This document shows positions 11,461-21,358 of a DNA stretch of 64,000 bases, in pieces. Under the pieces are notes generated by a model that ran no database searches, was not told the DNA's origin, and was given only the letters and a program-made list of their open reading frames with translations. Source of the stretch: Dallia pectoralis (lineage: Eukaryota; Chordata; Actinopteri; Esociformes; Umbridae); the NCBI GenBank assembly GCA_029465975.1, contig CM055728.1, forward strand, positions 16,106,205 through 16,170,204. The letters are read 5' to 3'. Every line of letters begins with the position of its first letter. The first letter of the stretch is position 1. A program made the position numbers and the translations under genes.

Positions 11461-13770
11461 GTCGTGGGCGACGTGGTGGCGGAGGCCATCGTGGGCGCCG
11501 TCGTGGCGGCGGCCTTCGGGGGCGCAGTCGTGGCGGCGGCCATCGTGGGCGGTGTCGTGGCGGCGGCCATCGTGAGCGTAGTCGTGGCGGCGGCCATCGT
11601 GAGCGTAGTCGTGGCGGCGGCCATCGTGAGCGTAGTCGTGGCGGCGGCCATCGTGAGCGTAGTCGTGGCGGCGGCCATCGTGAGCGTAGTCGTGGCGGCG
11701 GCCATCGTGGCGTAGTCGTGGCGGCGGCCATCGTGAGCGTAGTCGTGGCGGCGGCCATCGTGAGCGTAGTCGTGGCGGCGGCCATCGTGAGCGTAGTCGT
11801 GGCGGCGGCCATCGTGAGCGTAGTGGCGGCGGCCATCGTGAGCGTAGTCGTGGCGGCGGCCATCGTGAGCGTAGTCGTGGCGGCGGCCATCGTGGCGTAG
11901 TCGTGGCGGCGGCCATCGTGAGCGTAGTCGTGGCGGCGGCCATCGTGAGCGTCGTCGTGGCGGCGGCCATCGTGAGCGTCGTCGTGGCGGCGGCCATCGT
12001 GAGCGTCGTCGTGGCGGCGGCCATCGTGAGCGGCGATGCGGCAGCCATCGTGAGCGTAGTCGATGCGGCAGCCATTGTGGGCGGCGATGCGGCAGCCATT
12101 GTGGGCGGCGATGCGGCAGCCATTGTGGGCGGCGATGCGGCAGCCATTGTGGGCGGCGATGCGGCAGCCATCTTGGGCGGCGATGCGGCAGCCATTGTGG
12201 GCGGCGATGCGGCAGCCATTGTGGGCGGCGATGCGGCAGCCATTGTGGGCGGCGATGCGGCAGCCATTGTGGGCGGCGATGCGGCAGCCATTGTGGGCGG
12301 CGATGCGGCAGCCATTGTGGGCGGCGATGCGGCAGCCATTGTGGGCGGCGATGCGGCAGCCATTGTGGGCACTGGCGTGACGGTGGCAGCCATCTTGGGC
12401 GCTGGCGTGACAGCCACAGCCATCTTGAGCGCTGGCGTGACGGCGGGAGCCATCGTGGGCGCTGGCGTGACGGCAACAGCCATCTTGGGCGCTGGCGGAA
12501 CGACGGTAGCCATCTTGGACGCTGGCGTGACGGCGGGAGCCATCGTGGGCGCTGGCGTGACGGCAACAGCCATCTTGAGCGCCGGCGGGACGACGGCAGC
12601 CATCTTGAGCGCTGGCGTGGCGGCAACAGCCATCTTGAGCGCTGGCGGCACGGCGGGAGCCATCGTGGACGCTGGCGTGACGGCGGCAGCCATCTTGGGC
12701 GCTGGCGGGACGACGGTAGCCATCTTGGACGCTGGCGTGATGGCGGGAGCCATCGTGGGCGCTGGCGTGACGGCAACAGCCATCTTGAGCGCCGGCGGGA
12801 CGACGGCAGCCATCTTGAGCGCCGGCGTGCCGGCCACAGCCATCTTGAGCGCTGGCGGGACGGCGGGAGCCATCGTGGACGCTGGCGTGACGGCGGCAGA
12901 CATCTTGGGCGCTGGCGGGACGACGGTAGCCATCTTGGGCGCTGGCGGGACGGCGGGAGCCATCGTGGACGCTGGCGTGACGGCGGGAGCCATCGTGGGC
13001 GCTGGCGTAACGGCGGGAGCCATCGTGGGCGCTGGCGTGACGGCGGGAGCCATCGTGGGCGCTGGCGTGACGGCAACAGCCATCTTGAGCGCCGGCGGGA
13101 CGACGGCAGCCATCTTGAGCGCTGGCGTGACGGCAGCAGCCATCTTGGGCGCTGGCGGGACGGCAACAGCCATCTTGAGCGCCGGCGGGACGACGGTAGC
13201 CATCTTGGGCGCTGGCGGGACGGCAGGAACCATCGTGAACGCTGGCGTGACGGCGACCATCTCAGGCGCAAGCGTGGTGGCGACCATCTCAGGCGCTGGC
13301 TCCTGTAAATCCAGCCATGTCCTCCACCACGTCCTAATAACAGCCGAGGGCTGATCATCCAACCCCTCCGGGGGTTTTTCTGTCCCTGACGTCGGTGGCC
13401 GAAAAGGGTCTTCCCACTGCGGGGTTTGTGGCTGTAGCTCCAGCCATGTCCTCCACCACGTCCTAATAACAGCTGAGGGCTGTTCATCCATCCCCCTCCG
13501 GGGTTTTTCTGTCCCTGTCGTCGGCGGCAGAAAAGGGTCTTCCCACGGCGGGGTAGTGGCTGTAGCTCCAGGGGTTTCCCTCCCCTGTCTGCAGCCCCGG
13601 AGCAGTGGGGGCCGTTCCTGCAGCACCAGGACCGTGGGTGCTCTCTCCGCGGTCCTCCCGGAACACCTCCTTAGCTCCCCCAAAAACCTTCTTGGGACGC
13701 CTTCGGGTGCCCTCTTGCCTTCCTCCGGGAGGGACCGCGGACCCGATGTAATCGGCCCTGATAGCTGCAT
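11449..13770 (-). CDS. Repeat-rich open frame of LTR element A (773 codons), function unknown
   Basis: No known domain is recognisable. Residues 1-74 are Arg/Pro-rich. A 43-residue module is present twice in tandem (about 75-113 and 118-156), each ending AVIRTWWRTWL(E/D)LQ; this module is also found once in element B. From about 160 the frame reads through 10-residue repeats (PAPKMAAAVT type), then 8-residue (TMAAASPP) and 9-residue (TMAAATTTL) repeats, then shifts register into Arg/Pro-rich translation where one unit lacks a base. The frame is also open upstream of the chosen ATG as far as a stop near 13,880; a more upstream ATG at 13,953 is cut off by that stop. It occupies the gag position of the element, but homology to Gag cannot be shown. 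It could equally be a non-coding repeat kept open by chance. Confidence 0.35.
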   Translation of the reverse strand: MQLSGPITSGPRSLPEEGKRAPEGVPRRFLGELRRCSGRTAERAPTVLVLQERPPLLRGCRQGRETPGATATTPPWEDPFLPPTTGTEKPRRGMDEQPSAVIRTWWRTWLELQPQTPQWEDPFRPPTSGTEKPPEGLDDQPSAVIRTWWRTWLDLQEPAPEMVATTLAPEMVAVTPAFTMVPAVPPAPKMATVVPPALKMAVAVPPAPKMAAAVTPALKMAAVVPPALKMAVAVTPAPTMAPAVTPAPTMAPAVTPAPTMAPAVTPASTMAPAVPPAPKMATVVPPAPKMSAAVTPASTMAPAVPPALKMAVAGTPALKMAAVVPPALKMAVAVTPAPTMAPAITPASKMATVVPPAPKMAAAVTPASTMAPAVPPALKMAVAATPALKMAAVVPPALKMAVAVTPAPTMAPAVTPASKMATVVPPAPKMAVAVTPAPTMAPAVTPALKMAVAVTPAPKMAATVTPVPTMAAASPPTMAAASPPTMAAASPPTMAAASPPTMAAASPPTMAAASPPTMAAASPPTMAAASPPKMAAASPPTMAAASPPTMAAASPPTMAAASPPTMAAASTTLTMAAASPLTMAAATTTLTMAAATTTLTMAAATTTLTMAAATTTLTMAAATTTPRWPPPRLRSRWPPPRLRSRWPPPLRSRWPPPRLRSRWPPPRLRSRWPPPRLRSRWPPPRLRHDGRRHDYAHDGRRHDYAHDGRRHDYAHDGRRHDYAHDGRRHDYAHDGRRHDTAHDGRRHDCAPEGRRHDGAHDGLRHHVAHDGGL
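11550..12034 (-). repeat. 27-bp internal minisatellite of element A, about 18 copies
   Basis: The plus-strand unit is GTCGTGGCGGCGGCCATCGT plus GAGCGTA, coding TMAAATTTL on the minus strand. Some units (near 11,708 and 11,891) lack one base, reading CGTGGCG instead of CGTGAGCG, and so shift the reading frame. Confidence 0.92.
12035..12375 (-). repeat. 24-bp internal minisatellite of element A, about 14 copies
   Basis: The plus-strand unit is CATTGTGGGCGGCGATGCGG plus CAGC, nearly invariant, coding TMAAASPP on the minus strand. Confidence 0.93.
12361..13265 (-). repeat. 30-bp internal minisatellite of element A, about 30 copies
   Basis: The plus-strand unit is CATCTTGGGCGCTGGCGTGA plus CGGCGGCAGC, with a strict 30-bp period that codes ten residues on the minus strand. 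Many units carry GCCATCTTG (a YY1-like site); the others have GCCATCGTG. Confidence 0.93.
13311..13568 (-). repeat. 129-bp tandem duplication of the conserved WW module
   Basis: CCAGCCATGTCCTCCACCAC occurs at 13311 and 13440, and about 129 bp are duplicated with roughly ten differences. Element B has a single copy, so the duplication is specific to subfamily A or to this copy. Confidence 0.88.
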
Positions 13771-13944
13771 CGGTGGCTCATACCCGAAGTAAGCACGGAG
13801 GCGCCTATACTCCTCTTCGGGCGTCTCCGGCTTACCCCAGTCCCACTGCTCCGTGGTGCGACGGTGAGCTTCATCCTTCGGGCGCTATAGCTTGCCCCCG
13901 AGGAATCCACTCACCGTCTGCTGGCTCCGCTGGCTTCTTTGTGG

Positions 13945-13954
13945 GCTTCGCATT
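13945..13954 (-). promoter_or_regulatory. Putative self-primer binding site of element A
   Basis: Read on the minus strand, AATGCGAAGC lies one base after the LTR end. It is the exact reverse complement of GCTTCGCATT at 14204-14195 in the 5' LTR, which begins 30 nt after the first T of the TATA box, where the RNA should start. The usual TGG of a tRNA-type site is absent. The first ATG of the internal reading frame lies inside this site. Confidence 0.72.
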
Positions 13955-13955
13955 C

Positions 13956-14349
13956 TGTCACGGTCCGTCCAAGGTGTAGTGCGTGAAGCCATGTGCAGAG
14001 CCAATGTATCCGTTTTGAACAGGTTTATTAATACACCAACGTAAAACAAACCGATAACGGCGGAAAAAAGGCTAACTGGTTTAACTGAAATAAACAGTGC
14101 GCATATCGCGACTTACATACAAAACATTCCACAAACCACAATAGCACTCAAAATACACAAACACTCACCTCTAAAATAACGTGTGACATGTAACAATGCG
14201 AAGCAACGAGTGCACTGCTCGCGACCCTCTTATATCCCATTGATTATAAGTGCAAACAGCCGTGAGACAAACGTAAACACGGAAGTGAAACAAGGAAGTG
14301 CATCACCGAAATATGTCCGTGTAGCAACGCCACCACACCAATCGTGACA
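13956..14349 (-). repeat. 5' LTR of element A
   Basis: In transcription order it starts TGTCACGATTGG at 14349. It carries TATAAG at 14234-14229, a predicted transcript start near 14204, and AATAAA at 14029-14024, and ends CCGTGACA at 13956. The TG...CA ends sit inside a 7-bp inverted repeat (TGTCACG/CGTGACA). Confidence 0.92.
14229..14234 (-). promoter_or_regulatory. TATA box of element A LTR
   Basis: TATAAG on the minus strand, preceded by GGGA. The predicted start, 30 nt downstream, coincides with the self-primer sequence. The other subfamily has TATAAA at the same place. Confidence 0.7.
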
Positions 14350-14960
14350 CAGTGCTGTACAGTGCAGTAGACTAGGAACAGGCACCGGGACAGGTAGAAT
14401 TCAGGCCATGCTTTGGTGTCCTTCCTCGTGTGCGACTCTCTACTCTCCTCTTCTCTCGTCTCCTCCCCTCATCTCCTCCCCTCATCTCTCGTCTCCTCCC
14501 CTCATCTCCTCCCCTCATTTCCTGTCCTCACCCAGCCAAGCCTTTCCCTCATCAGTTCACAGGCTCTCTGGTGACACGTTTATTAAACACCAGAGAGGAG
14601 ATTCTAAGGCCCAGGTTTGTGTGTGTGTATTATTCGCTCATATTTTTCATTTTATTTGCGCCCCACTGTTTTGGTGACTGCTGTGCCAAACCCACGCCCA
14701 GGCAGTACTAGAGACGTGTTGTAGTCACGTATTCAGATGGACGTGCAAACAAGGCCCGAAACGTTTATCTCACGTTTAACAGTCTGGCTTTAAACACGGT
14801 TCTGAGTGGTAGAGGTCATATTGTAGAGGTTGTACAATAACCACTGATGTTGGAGATACTGGTTTAGGTTCCCAAGCCGTGTGTTTGCTCGGGTGTATCT
14901 ACGTGCATTCTTAAGACGCCGTCTGCATGATACTGCGTCTGCATATCTCCCTCTGGACAA
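14350..14960. other. Intergenic DNA with pyrimidine-rich short repeat (14,445-14,525)
   Basis: CTCCCCTCATCT-type repeats, then unique-looking sequence. No gene is recognised. Confidence 0.5.
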
Positions 14961-14964
14961 GCAT

Positions 14965-15338
14965 CAGAGAGAGGAATAGATGGAGAGAGAGAATATGGAG
15001 GGAGAGAGATAGAGAGAGAGAGGGGAGAAAGGGAGGCGGTAGGGGGAGGGAAAGAGAGAAATGTGGAATAAGAGAGAGACTACAGGAGGGACAGAGAGGT
15101 AGGGAGTCGGACAGGCGGCGAATGGTAGAATGGGAGAAAGGGAGGCGGTAGGGGGAGGGAAAGAAGTGGGGGAGAGGGGGAGAAAGGGAGGCGGTAAGGG
15201 GAGAGAAAGAAGTGGGGGAGAGGGGGAGAAAGAAGGACGAGGAGAGAGAGGAAGCAAGAGAGGGGAAGAAATATTGAGGCGCGCAGGAGAGAGACTGGGC
15301 AGTATGCTGCATTTCCAGCTGCATTGGCTTTCTGATGG

Positions 15339-15388
<50 letters not shown>

Positions 15389-15390
15389 GG
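14965..15390. repeat. Purine-rich (GA/GGGA) low-complexity tract
   Basis: GAGAGA and GGGAGAAAGGGAGGCGGTA-type repeats, ending in a clean (GA)n run at 15,338-15,385. The open frames here are low-complexity artefacts. Confidence 0.88.
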
Positions 15391-17080
15391 CTACGGTGGG
15401 ACGAGGTACAGGAACAATGTGAAGGATGATGCGCTAGTGAACGGCATGAACGTCATCCTCTGAAACATCACATGCACTTCCATCAAATAGATAGCAGCTC
15501 TCTAACGGCCGAGGCTCATAATGTGGGTCCAGGAGTGGGCTACGGGTGTGACGTGGGGCACCTCCTAATGGCTAAACGATCAGCTAAAGCTAATTAAACA
15601 TTAAGGACATGTGCTTGGAGCGCCAAAGGCAGAGCGCAGCGGGCGACTCAGCGCACTGGAACCAGTGAGAAACGTGATTCAGACCCTATTTTACAAATGA
15701 TAGGTCACACGACGAGCTGACGCGGCGTCAGAAGACGAACGCCGGACGGTAGAAGGCGAGAACGAGAGCGAACACTAGGACGGGTGGGAGGGGAGGGTGT
15801 GGCTCACTAGGGAGACGGGCGGAGGTGGACGACGGGAGAAGGTGGAGGAGGGGGGAAGATAAAGCGGACTGGTGGCCCCGACGAGGTCAAGTGGAGTTAA
15901 TTCCGGAGGTGTCGCATCCGGGGGTTCATTAGCAGTATTGACAAGCTTGTGATAAATTCATTGTTTCCTCAGGTTTGTCTGCAGCCATAGTTTATGTTCA
16001 CTCCACCGTCTGCTGTCTCTTAGGGCCCCACGCCCGCCTCACCTCCTCTCTTTTCTCTCCTTTTCTCCGCTCCATTGCCGTCATATCTATTCAATGTCCT
16101 ACTTTATTTTCCTCTGTTGTTAGGTGACACGGGTCTATGATAACACACAATGGCATCGTCCATTTCTTTGTCTGCGTGCTACCGACGAAGACGTGCGTTT
16201 GATCACCGGCGCGCTGACGAGCTCTTCCTCATCCTTTTCTTTCCTGTCCCCTCTCCTCCAGGACTCAGATGCCGTCCGGCCTCCTCCGCTCCTTCTGTAG
16301 GACCTCACGCCAAAAATGCTTTGCTAAAGCTGGTAAAATGGAACCAAATCAACTGTTCAATGGATTTGGTCCCCTTCAACCAGCTGTAGCTGTGCATTGA
16401 TCACTCCGGATCGATCAATTGAAGAGAGACCACGAACGGTTGATATACACACCGACATGCCATCTGACTCACTGACTGACAACAGGCCTCACTAGAGAGC
16501 AGAAACACTGTGTAGGAATGGAACCACAGATCCAGGAGCAGATATGTCTGACCCAGTTGAGCATTTAGACCAGAATAGAGTAGGCTCTGAATACGGGTCA
16601 ATCTATTTGTACACCAGAAGGGTGTAGAATTTTGTTAAAAACAATCCAGGTAAGTATAACTGTCTACTATATGTAACTGTGTATGATAATAACTGTATTA
16701 TTGCTACATGCTGTAAATGAGTGTACACATGCAGAGGGCATTTTCTAAGGTGAGGGTGCATGCAGTTGTGGGGGGGGGGCAGCCATATGTCTCTCTCAAT
16801 CTATACGTCTTAATGCACAGGTCTGATCAATAAAAACCTATCTGAAGTCCATAAACTGCTGAAGAGGTCTTTACTGTGTGATCTTACTGGGGAGAATGTG
16901 TGCTGTGTGGGGGTGTAATAACCTGATGATGGGGAGCAATAGAGATTAAAGTACAATCATATGAATTTGAGTTAGCCATACCACAGACATAATGAGTAAT
17001 TACCTTATAAAACCCAGGACAGATCACAACCCCTACATATGACCACAGACGTTGGCTACTACTAGTCCACATCTACAGGG
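15391..17080. other. Intergenic DNA, no gene recognised
   Basis: No family motif or clear exon is seen. A pyrimidine tract with CTCCAG at about 16,255 resembles a splice acceptor, but the following frame is short and unrecognised. Confidence 0.4.
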
Positions 17081-17406
17081 GTTACTACTATTCCACATCT
17101 ACAGTGGCTACTACTAGTCCACATCAGTAGCTACTACTAACTCACATCTACAGTAGCTACTACTAGTCCACATCTACAGTAGCTACTACTAGTCCACATC
17201 TACAGTAGCTACTACTAGTCCACATCTACAGTAGCTACTACTAGTCCACATCAGTAGCTACTACTAATCCACATCTACAGTAGCTACTACTAGTCCACAT
17301 CTACAGTAGCTACTACTAGTCCACATCTACAGTAGCTGCTACTAGTCCACATCTACAGCGGCTACTACTAATCCACATCTACAGTAGCTACTACTAGTCC
17401 ACATCG
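17080..17406. repeat. 26-bp minisatellite, about 12 copies
   Basis: The unit is AGTCCACATCTACAGTAGCT plus ACTACT, with a few shorter units (CACATCAGTAGC) that lack the middle. Confidence 0.92.
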
Positions 17407-17849
17407 TGTATCTCGGTATCTTGGTTACCGTGGTGTGCTTGTTATAAACCACACCCACTCACACCACCTCCTTCCCTATTCACTGTCTTAATATCTCCAG
17501 GGCTGTGAAGGTGAGAAAGATGTTTTAATGTGCTTCCTTATCACATCCAAGCTCAATTTGCCTTGTCTCTGTGATAGATGGTGATGAACACCTTGAGCAG
17601 AGCAGTACAGTACGTTAACAAAAAAAGCATCTTAACTTGAAGAGGAGCAGACCCAGCCAGGGTAAACGGTGGTATTTGAATTTGTAAAGGATGTGGTAAA
17701 GTAGTTAAAGCAGGATGCAGATGATTACAAAATATATAACAATCATTGTTATTGAAGAGAAGAAAACACAACAATCATATAGTCTACTGTCTAAATAAAG
17801 TCAATCCCATCAATATCCTTAACTTTACTTTCTATTACACATGCAGTGG

Positions 17850-18714
17850 GTTCCGTCCAACATGGGTTCAGTCCAACATGGGTTCGGTCCAACATGGGTT
17901 CAGTCCAACATGGGTTCGGTCCAACATAGGTTCGGTCCAACATGGGTTCAGTCCAACATGGGTTCAGTCCAATATGGGTTCAGTCCAACATGGGTTCAGT
18001 CCAGTATGGGTTCAGTCTAACATGGGTTCAGTCCAACATGGGTTCAGTCCAACATGGGTTTGGTCCAACATGGGTTCAGTCCAACATGGGTTCAGTCCAA
18101 CATGGGTTTGGTCCAACATGGGTACGATTCAACATGGGTTCAGTCCAACATGGGTTTGGTCCAACATGGGTACGATTCAACATGGGTTCAGTCCAACATG
18201 GGTTCGGTCCAACATGGGTTCAGTCCAGTGTGGGTTCAGTCCAACATGGGTTCAGTCCAACATGGGTTCAGTCCAGTATGGGTTCAGTCCAACATGGGTT
18301 CAGTCCAACATGGGTTCAGTCCAACATGGGTTCAGTCCAACATGGGTTCAGTCCAGTATGGGTTCAGTCCAACATGGGTTCAGTCCAGTGTGGGTTCAGT
18401 CCAACATGGGTTCAGTCCAACATGGGTTCAGTCCAACATGGGTTCAGTCCAACATGGGTTCAGTCCAACATGGGTTCAGTCCAGTGTGGGTTCAGTCCAA
18501 CATGGGTTCAGTCCAACATGGGTTCAGTCCAATATGGGTTCAGTCCAACATGGGTTCAGTCCAACATGGGTTCGGTCCAACATGGGTTCAGTCCAACATG
18601 GGTTCAGTCCAACATGGGTTCAGTCCAACATGAGTTTGGTCCAACATGGGTTCAGTCCAGTATGGGTTCAGTCCAGCATGGGTTCAGTCCAACATGGGTT
18701 CGGTCCAACATTTG
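17850..18714. repeat. 16-bp minisatellite, about 54 copies
   Basis: The unit is TTCAGTCCAACATGGG with point variants (TTCGGT, TTTGGT, CCAGTATGGG, CCAGTGTGGG and TACGATTCAACATGGG). Three units make 48 bp, so three plus-strand frames stay open for over 200 codons each. This is a repeat artefact. Confidence 0.95.
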
Positions 18715-18894
18715 GTCTGGTATGAGACTGCAGCTGTGTCATATTTTCCTGTGTGCTTTGGACCTCCAGTAGCTACAGCAGACGGACTGATCACAGACAC
18801 TGCATTGCAACACGCTATAATATGATAATGCTGCTCTGGTAGATCAATACTTCAGCCGGGTGACATTGGAGAACATGGTGCAAATGTGCCAAGA

Positions 18895-19060
18895 TGCGTT
18901 GAGATTTGGTTGAGGTTAGGTTGAGGTTGAGGTAGGTTGAGGTTAGGTTGAGGTTAGTTTGCGGTTGAGGTTAGGTTGAGGCTTGGTAGGGGGTAGGTTG
19001 AGCTTAGATTGAGGTTAAGTTGCGGTTAGGTTGAGGTTAGGTTTAGTGTTAATGTGAAGT
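18895..19060. repeat. GGTTAGGTTGA-type degenerate tandem repeat
   Basis: Degenerate 6-12 bp repeats of GTTGAGGTTAG. It resembles telomere-like GGTTAG only loosely; the spacing is irregular. Confidence 0.75.
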
Positions 19061-19837
19061 TTAGGATTAGTAAAAGTAGTCCACTTTGGTTTCTCCATTT
19101 AGAAAGTAAAAATGTAACGTGTGTACGTGTGTGGAAATGGGTGCATAAACAACACCACATCGTATTGACAATTTACCACATTTATCAACTACCATGACTC
19201 ATGAGAACACTCCCTTCTCTCTCTCTCTTTCCACTACCTTTTCTTCTTCAGTCCATTCTCAATCTCTATCCAAAATATACCAGTGGTTTGGTCAAGTGTA
19301 AACGGGTGATATATATAATGTACATGAGGGAGGAATGGCACACTTGGACTGCTTTGCTATAACACCATGGTACCTGAAGAGATGCCCCCTAGTGGACAGA
19401 CTGAAACACTGCGGTGAGGCATTTCAGGAACGCACTGGTTATCTCAGTGTACAGACCTGATCTGATTAGGGAGAGGCAAAGTGTGCCACTACACTCTGTT
19501 AAGGGACCATTCAAACGTGGACTACAGTGGAACAGCGGACAGGACACAAACATGTGCTTCTGCATTCTGTTCCCAAATGAAATATGACAGCAATACAGTG
19601 TTATCCAATTGAACAGAAAGGAATTCAATAAACAACATTCCTCAGGTTCAAGGAGGAAAGGCGATGGCAGATATAAAGTGGAGCAGGAGAAGCAGTCCCA
19701 CAGGCAGCCAACCAGCCGTCCTCCTCAATGGGCCCTGCTGGCCACATTACAGTCAGTACTGATGGTGGAGGGCTCATGGGAAATGACACAACTTCACTTA
19801 CTCACTCTCACACACACACACACGCGCACACGCGCAC

Positions 19838-19886
<49 letters not shown>

Positions 19887-21060
19887 CACACACACACACA
19901 GCATTTTGAAGGCATTACTGATGATGGTGTTTCTGTGGGACATGACAAACTGGGAGTCTTGTGTGAGAGACTGGCTGGGCTAGCCATACACTCTACACCC
20001 CTTCCTCAGTCCCAGTGCTTCTACACAAGCGCTTTCTGTAAAAATGTATTGACAGTAGATACAGTCAGCACAGAGGAATGGAAAATGTTGCCCTGTGATT
20101 GACAGATTCACATCAGCCTGTAAAACCAGGACGTCCCTCAGGCGGTCCACGTTCGCTGTCTCAGACTCCGTTTTTAGGGAAATCAGTCGATGAATTAGTG
20201 AGTGCAAGGCAAATGTAGTTCACATCATTCGCCTCATTTGGGAAAGGAGAAAGCAACGCTCTAATTTGGGCTTTAAATGAACTGGATGATTGGCAATTCT
20301 GATAAACCGTCTACTTCTCTGTATTATTGGGTAGTACAGTAAACCGTCAGTGTAAGAAGACACGTCGTTACTGAGACACAAAGGCTTTGGCTAGTTAGTT
20401 GAATCCATTAGCAAACTTATTCCCCTCCAGCAGTCGCAAACAAGAAACAAATACAATTATCGAAACGCTAAATTCGCTCGTGCGATTTAGCTCAGTAAGT
20501 TCCACTCAGCCTCGGCGGGCAACAGAAATGGAATTACCCTGGAGACCGAAGCCGAGGGAACACTGTGATCAATGTATCTGATCGGCTCTACTGACCCGAC
20601 ACCCTGGGGTCTAGATAGACACTGACAGGGTTCTCTTTTCAACTTCACAGCGCATCGTGGATTTCATCTAATGCGGCACCATATGATCCTCTCAGTGTTA
20701 CCCAGACCAGAATGTTGAGCTAAAATGACAACTGAACCATAGAAGGTTTCTCTCAGACTAGACCACCGTAGACATTTAATTGTATTTTTTCGGACCGCAA
20801 TAAGAGTATTAGATACTGGTCCTTCCTACTTGCAGTGGAGGATCAGAATGAGGAACGGACCGCTCTCTCCTGTCTCTAGTCTATATCCTGTTGATCTGAA
20901 AGGGCCTATCTCCTCAGGCAATGCCTTATCTTTGGTGTGTGATGTTAGGCCTTACTATCTATCTGTCGGCAGACTGCCTCTTCACGTGCCCGCTTGACTC
21001 TCTGGGTGTGTTTCTGCTCATCTACCTGGGTGACTCATCTACAATGGCCCATACTGTATG
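19061..21060. other. Intergenic DNA with (CA)n at 19,808-19,900
   Basis: Apart from the CA/CGCA run, the sequence looks unique and shows no recognisable gene. Confidence 0.45.
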
Positions 21061-21069
21061 TCAGCTGTG

Positions 21070-21358
21070 ATTCACATCCAGAGGTGATTCAGACCAAGTA
21101 AAGGGAGTCAGACCCGGGGAAGTGATTCAGACTTGAGGAAGTGATTCAGACCCAGGGAAGTGATTCAGATCCAGGGAAGTGATTCAGACTTGAGGAAGTG
21201 ATTCAGACCCAGGGAAGTGATTCAGACCCAGGGAAGTGATTCAGACCCAGGGAAGTGATTCAGACCCAGGGAAGTGATTCAGATCCAGGGAAGTGATTCA
21301 GACTCAAAAAGGTGATTCAGACCCAGGGAAGTGATTCTGACCCGGAGAAGTGATTCAG
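21070..21358. repeat. 19-bp minisatellite, about 15 copies
   Basis: The unit is GTGATTCAGACCCAGGGAA with variants (ACTTGAGGAA, ATCCAGGGAA, ACTCAAAAAG). Confidence 0.92.

Larger units (their letters stand above)
10789..14349 (-). mobile_element. Non-autonomous LTR retrotransposon, subfamily A (complete, 3,561 bp)
   Basis: Two 394-bp direct repeats (10789-11182 and 13956-14349), apparently identical by eye, bound a 2,773-bp internal region. They begin TGTCACG and end CGTGACA. The insertion is flanked by a 5-bp target duplication, CAGTG, at 10784-10788 and 14350-14354. Minus orientation is shown by a TATA box, an AATAAA signal and a purine tract (AGTGGGGGATA) that only make sense on that strand. 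No protease, reverse transcriptase, RNase H or integrase motif is present, so the element must be mobilised in trans. The self-priming signal described separately points to a Tf1/sushi-like (Ty3/gypsy, chromovirus) helper; that link is inference. Apparent LTR identity implies recent insertion. Confidence 0.93.

Noticed and set aside
11903..13354. Plus-strand 483-codon Ala/Gly-rich frame inside element A
   Set aside because: It lies antisense to the LTR orientation (TATA, AATAAA and purine tract are all on the minus strand) and is the complement of the repeat units.
11367..13487. Minus-strand 706-codon Arg/Trp/Leu-rich frame
   Set aside because: It is a different register from the frame holding the module conserved between subfamilies A and B, so it is treated as a shadow frame.
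17746..18772. Three overlapping plus-strand frames of 220-295 codons (MGSVQHGFSPTWVQSN)
   Set aside because: All are the same 16-bp repeat read in different frames; three units make 48 bp, so frames stay open by arithmetic.
18895..19060. Interstitial telomeric repeat (GGTTAG)
   Set aside because: Spacing is irregular, with GGTTGAGGTTAGGTTGA patterns, not tandem TTAGGG.
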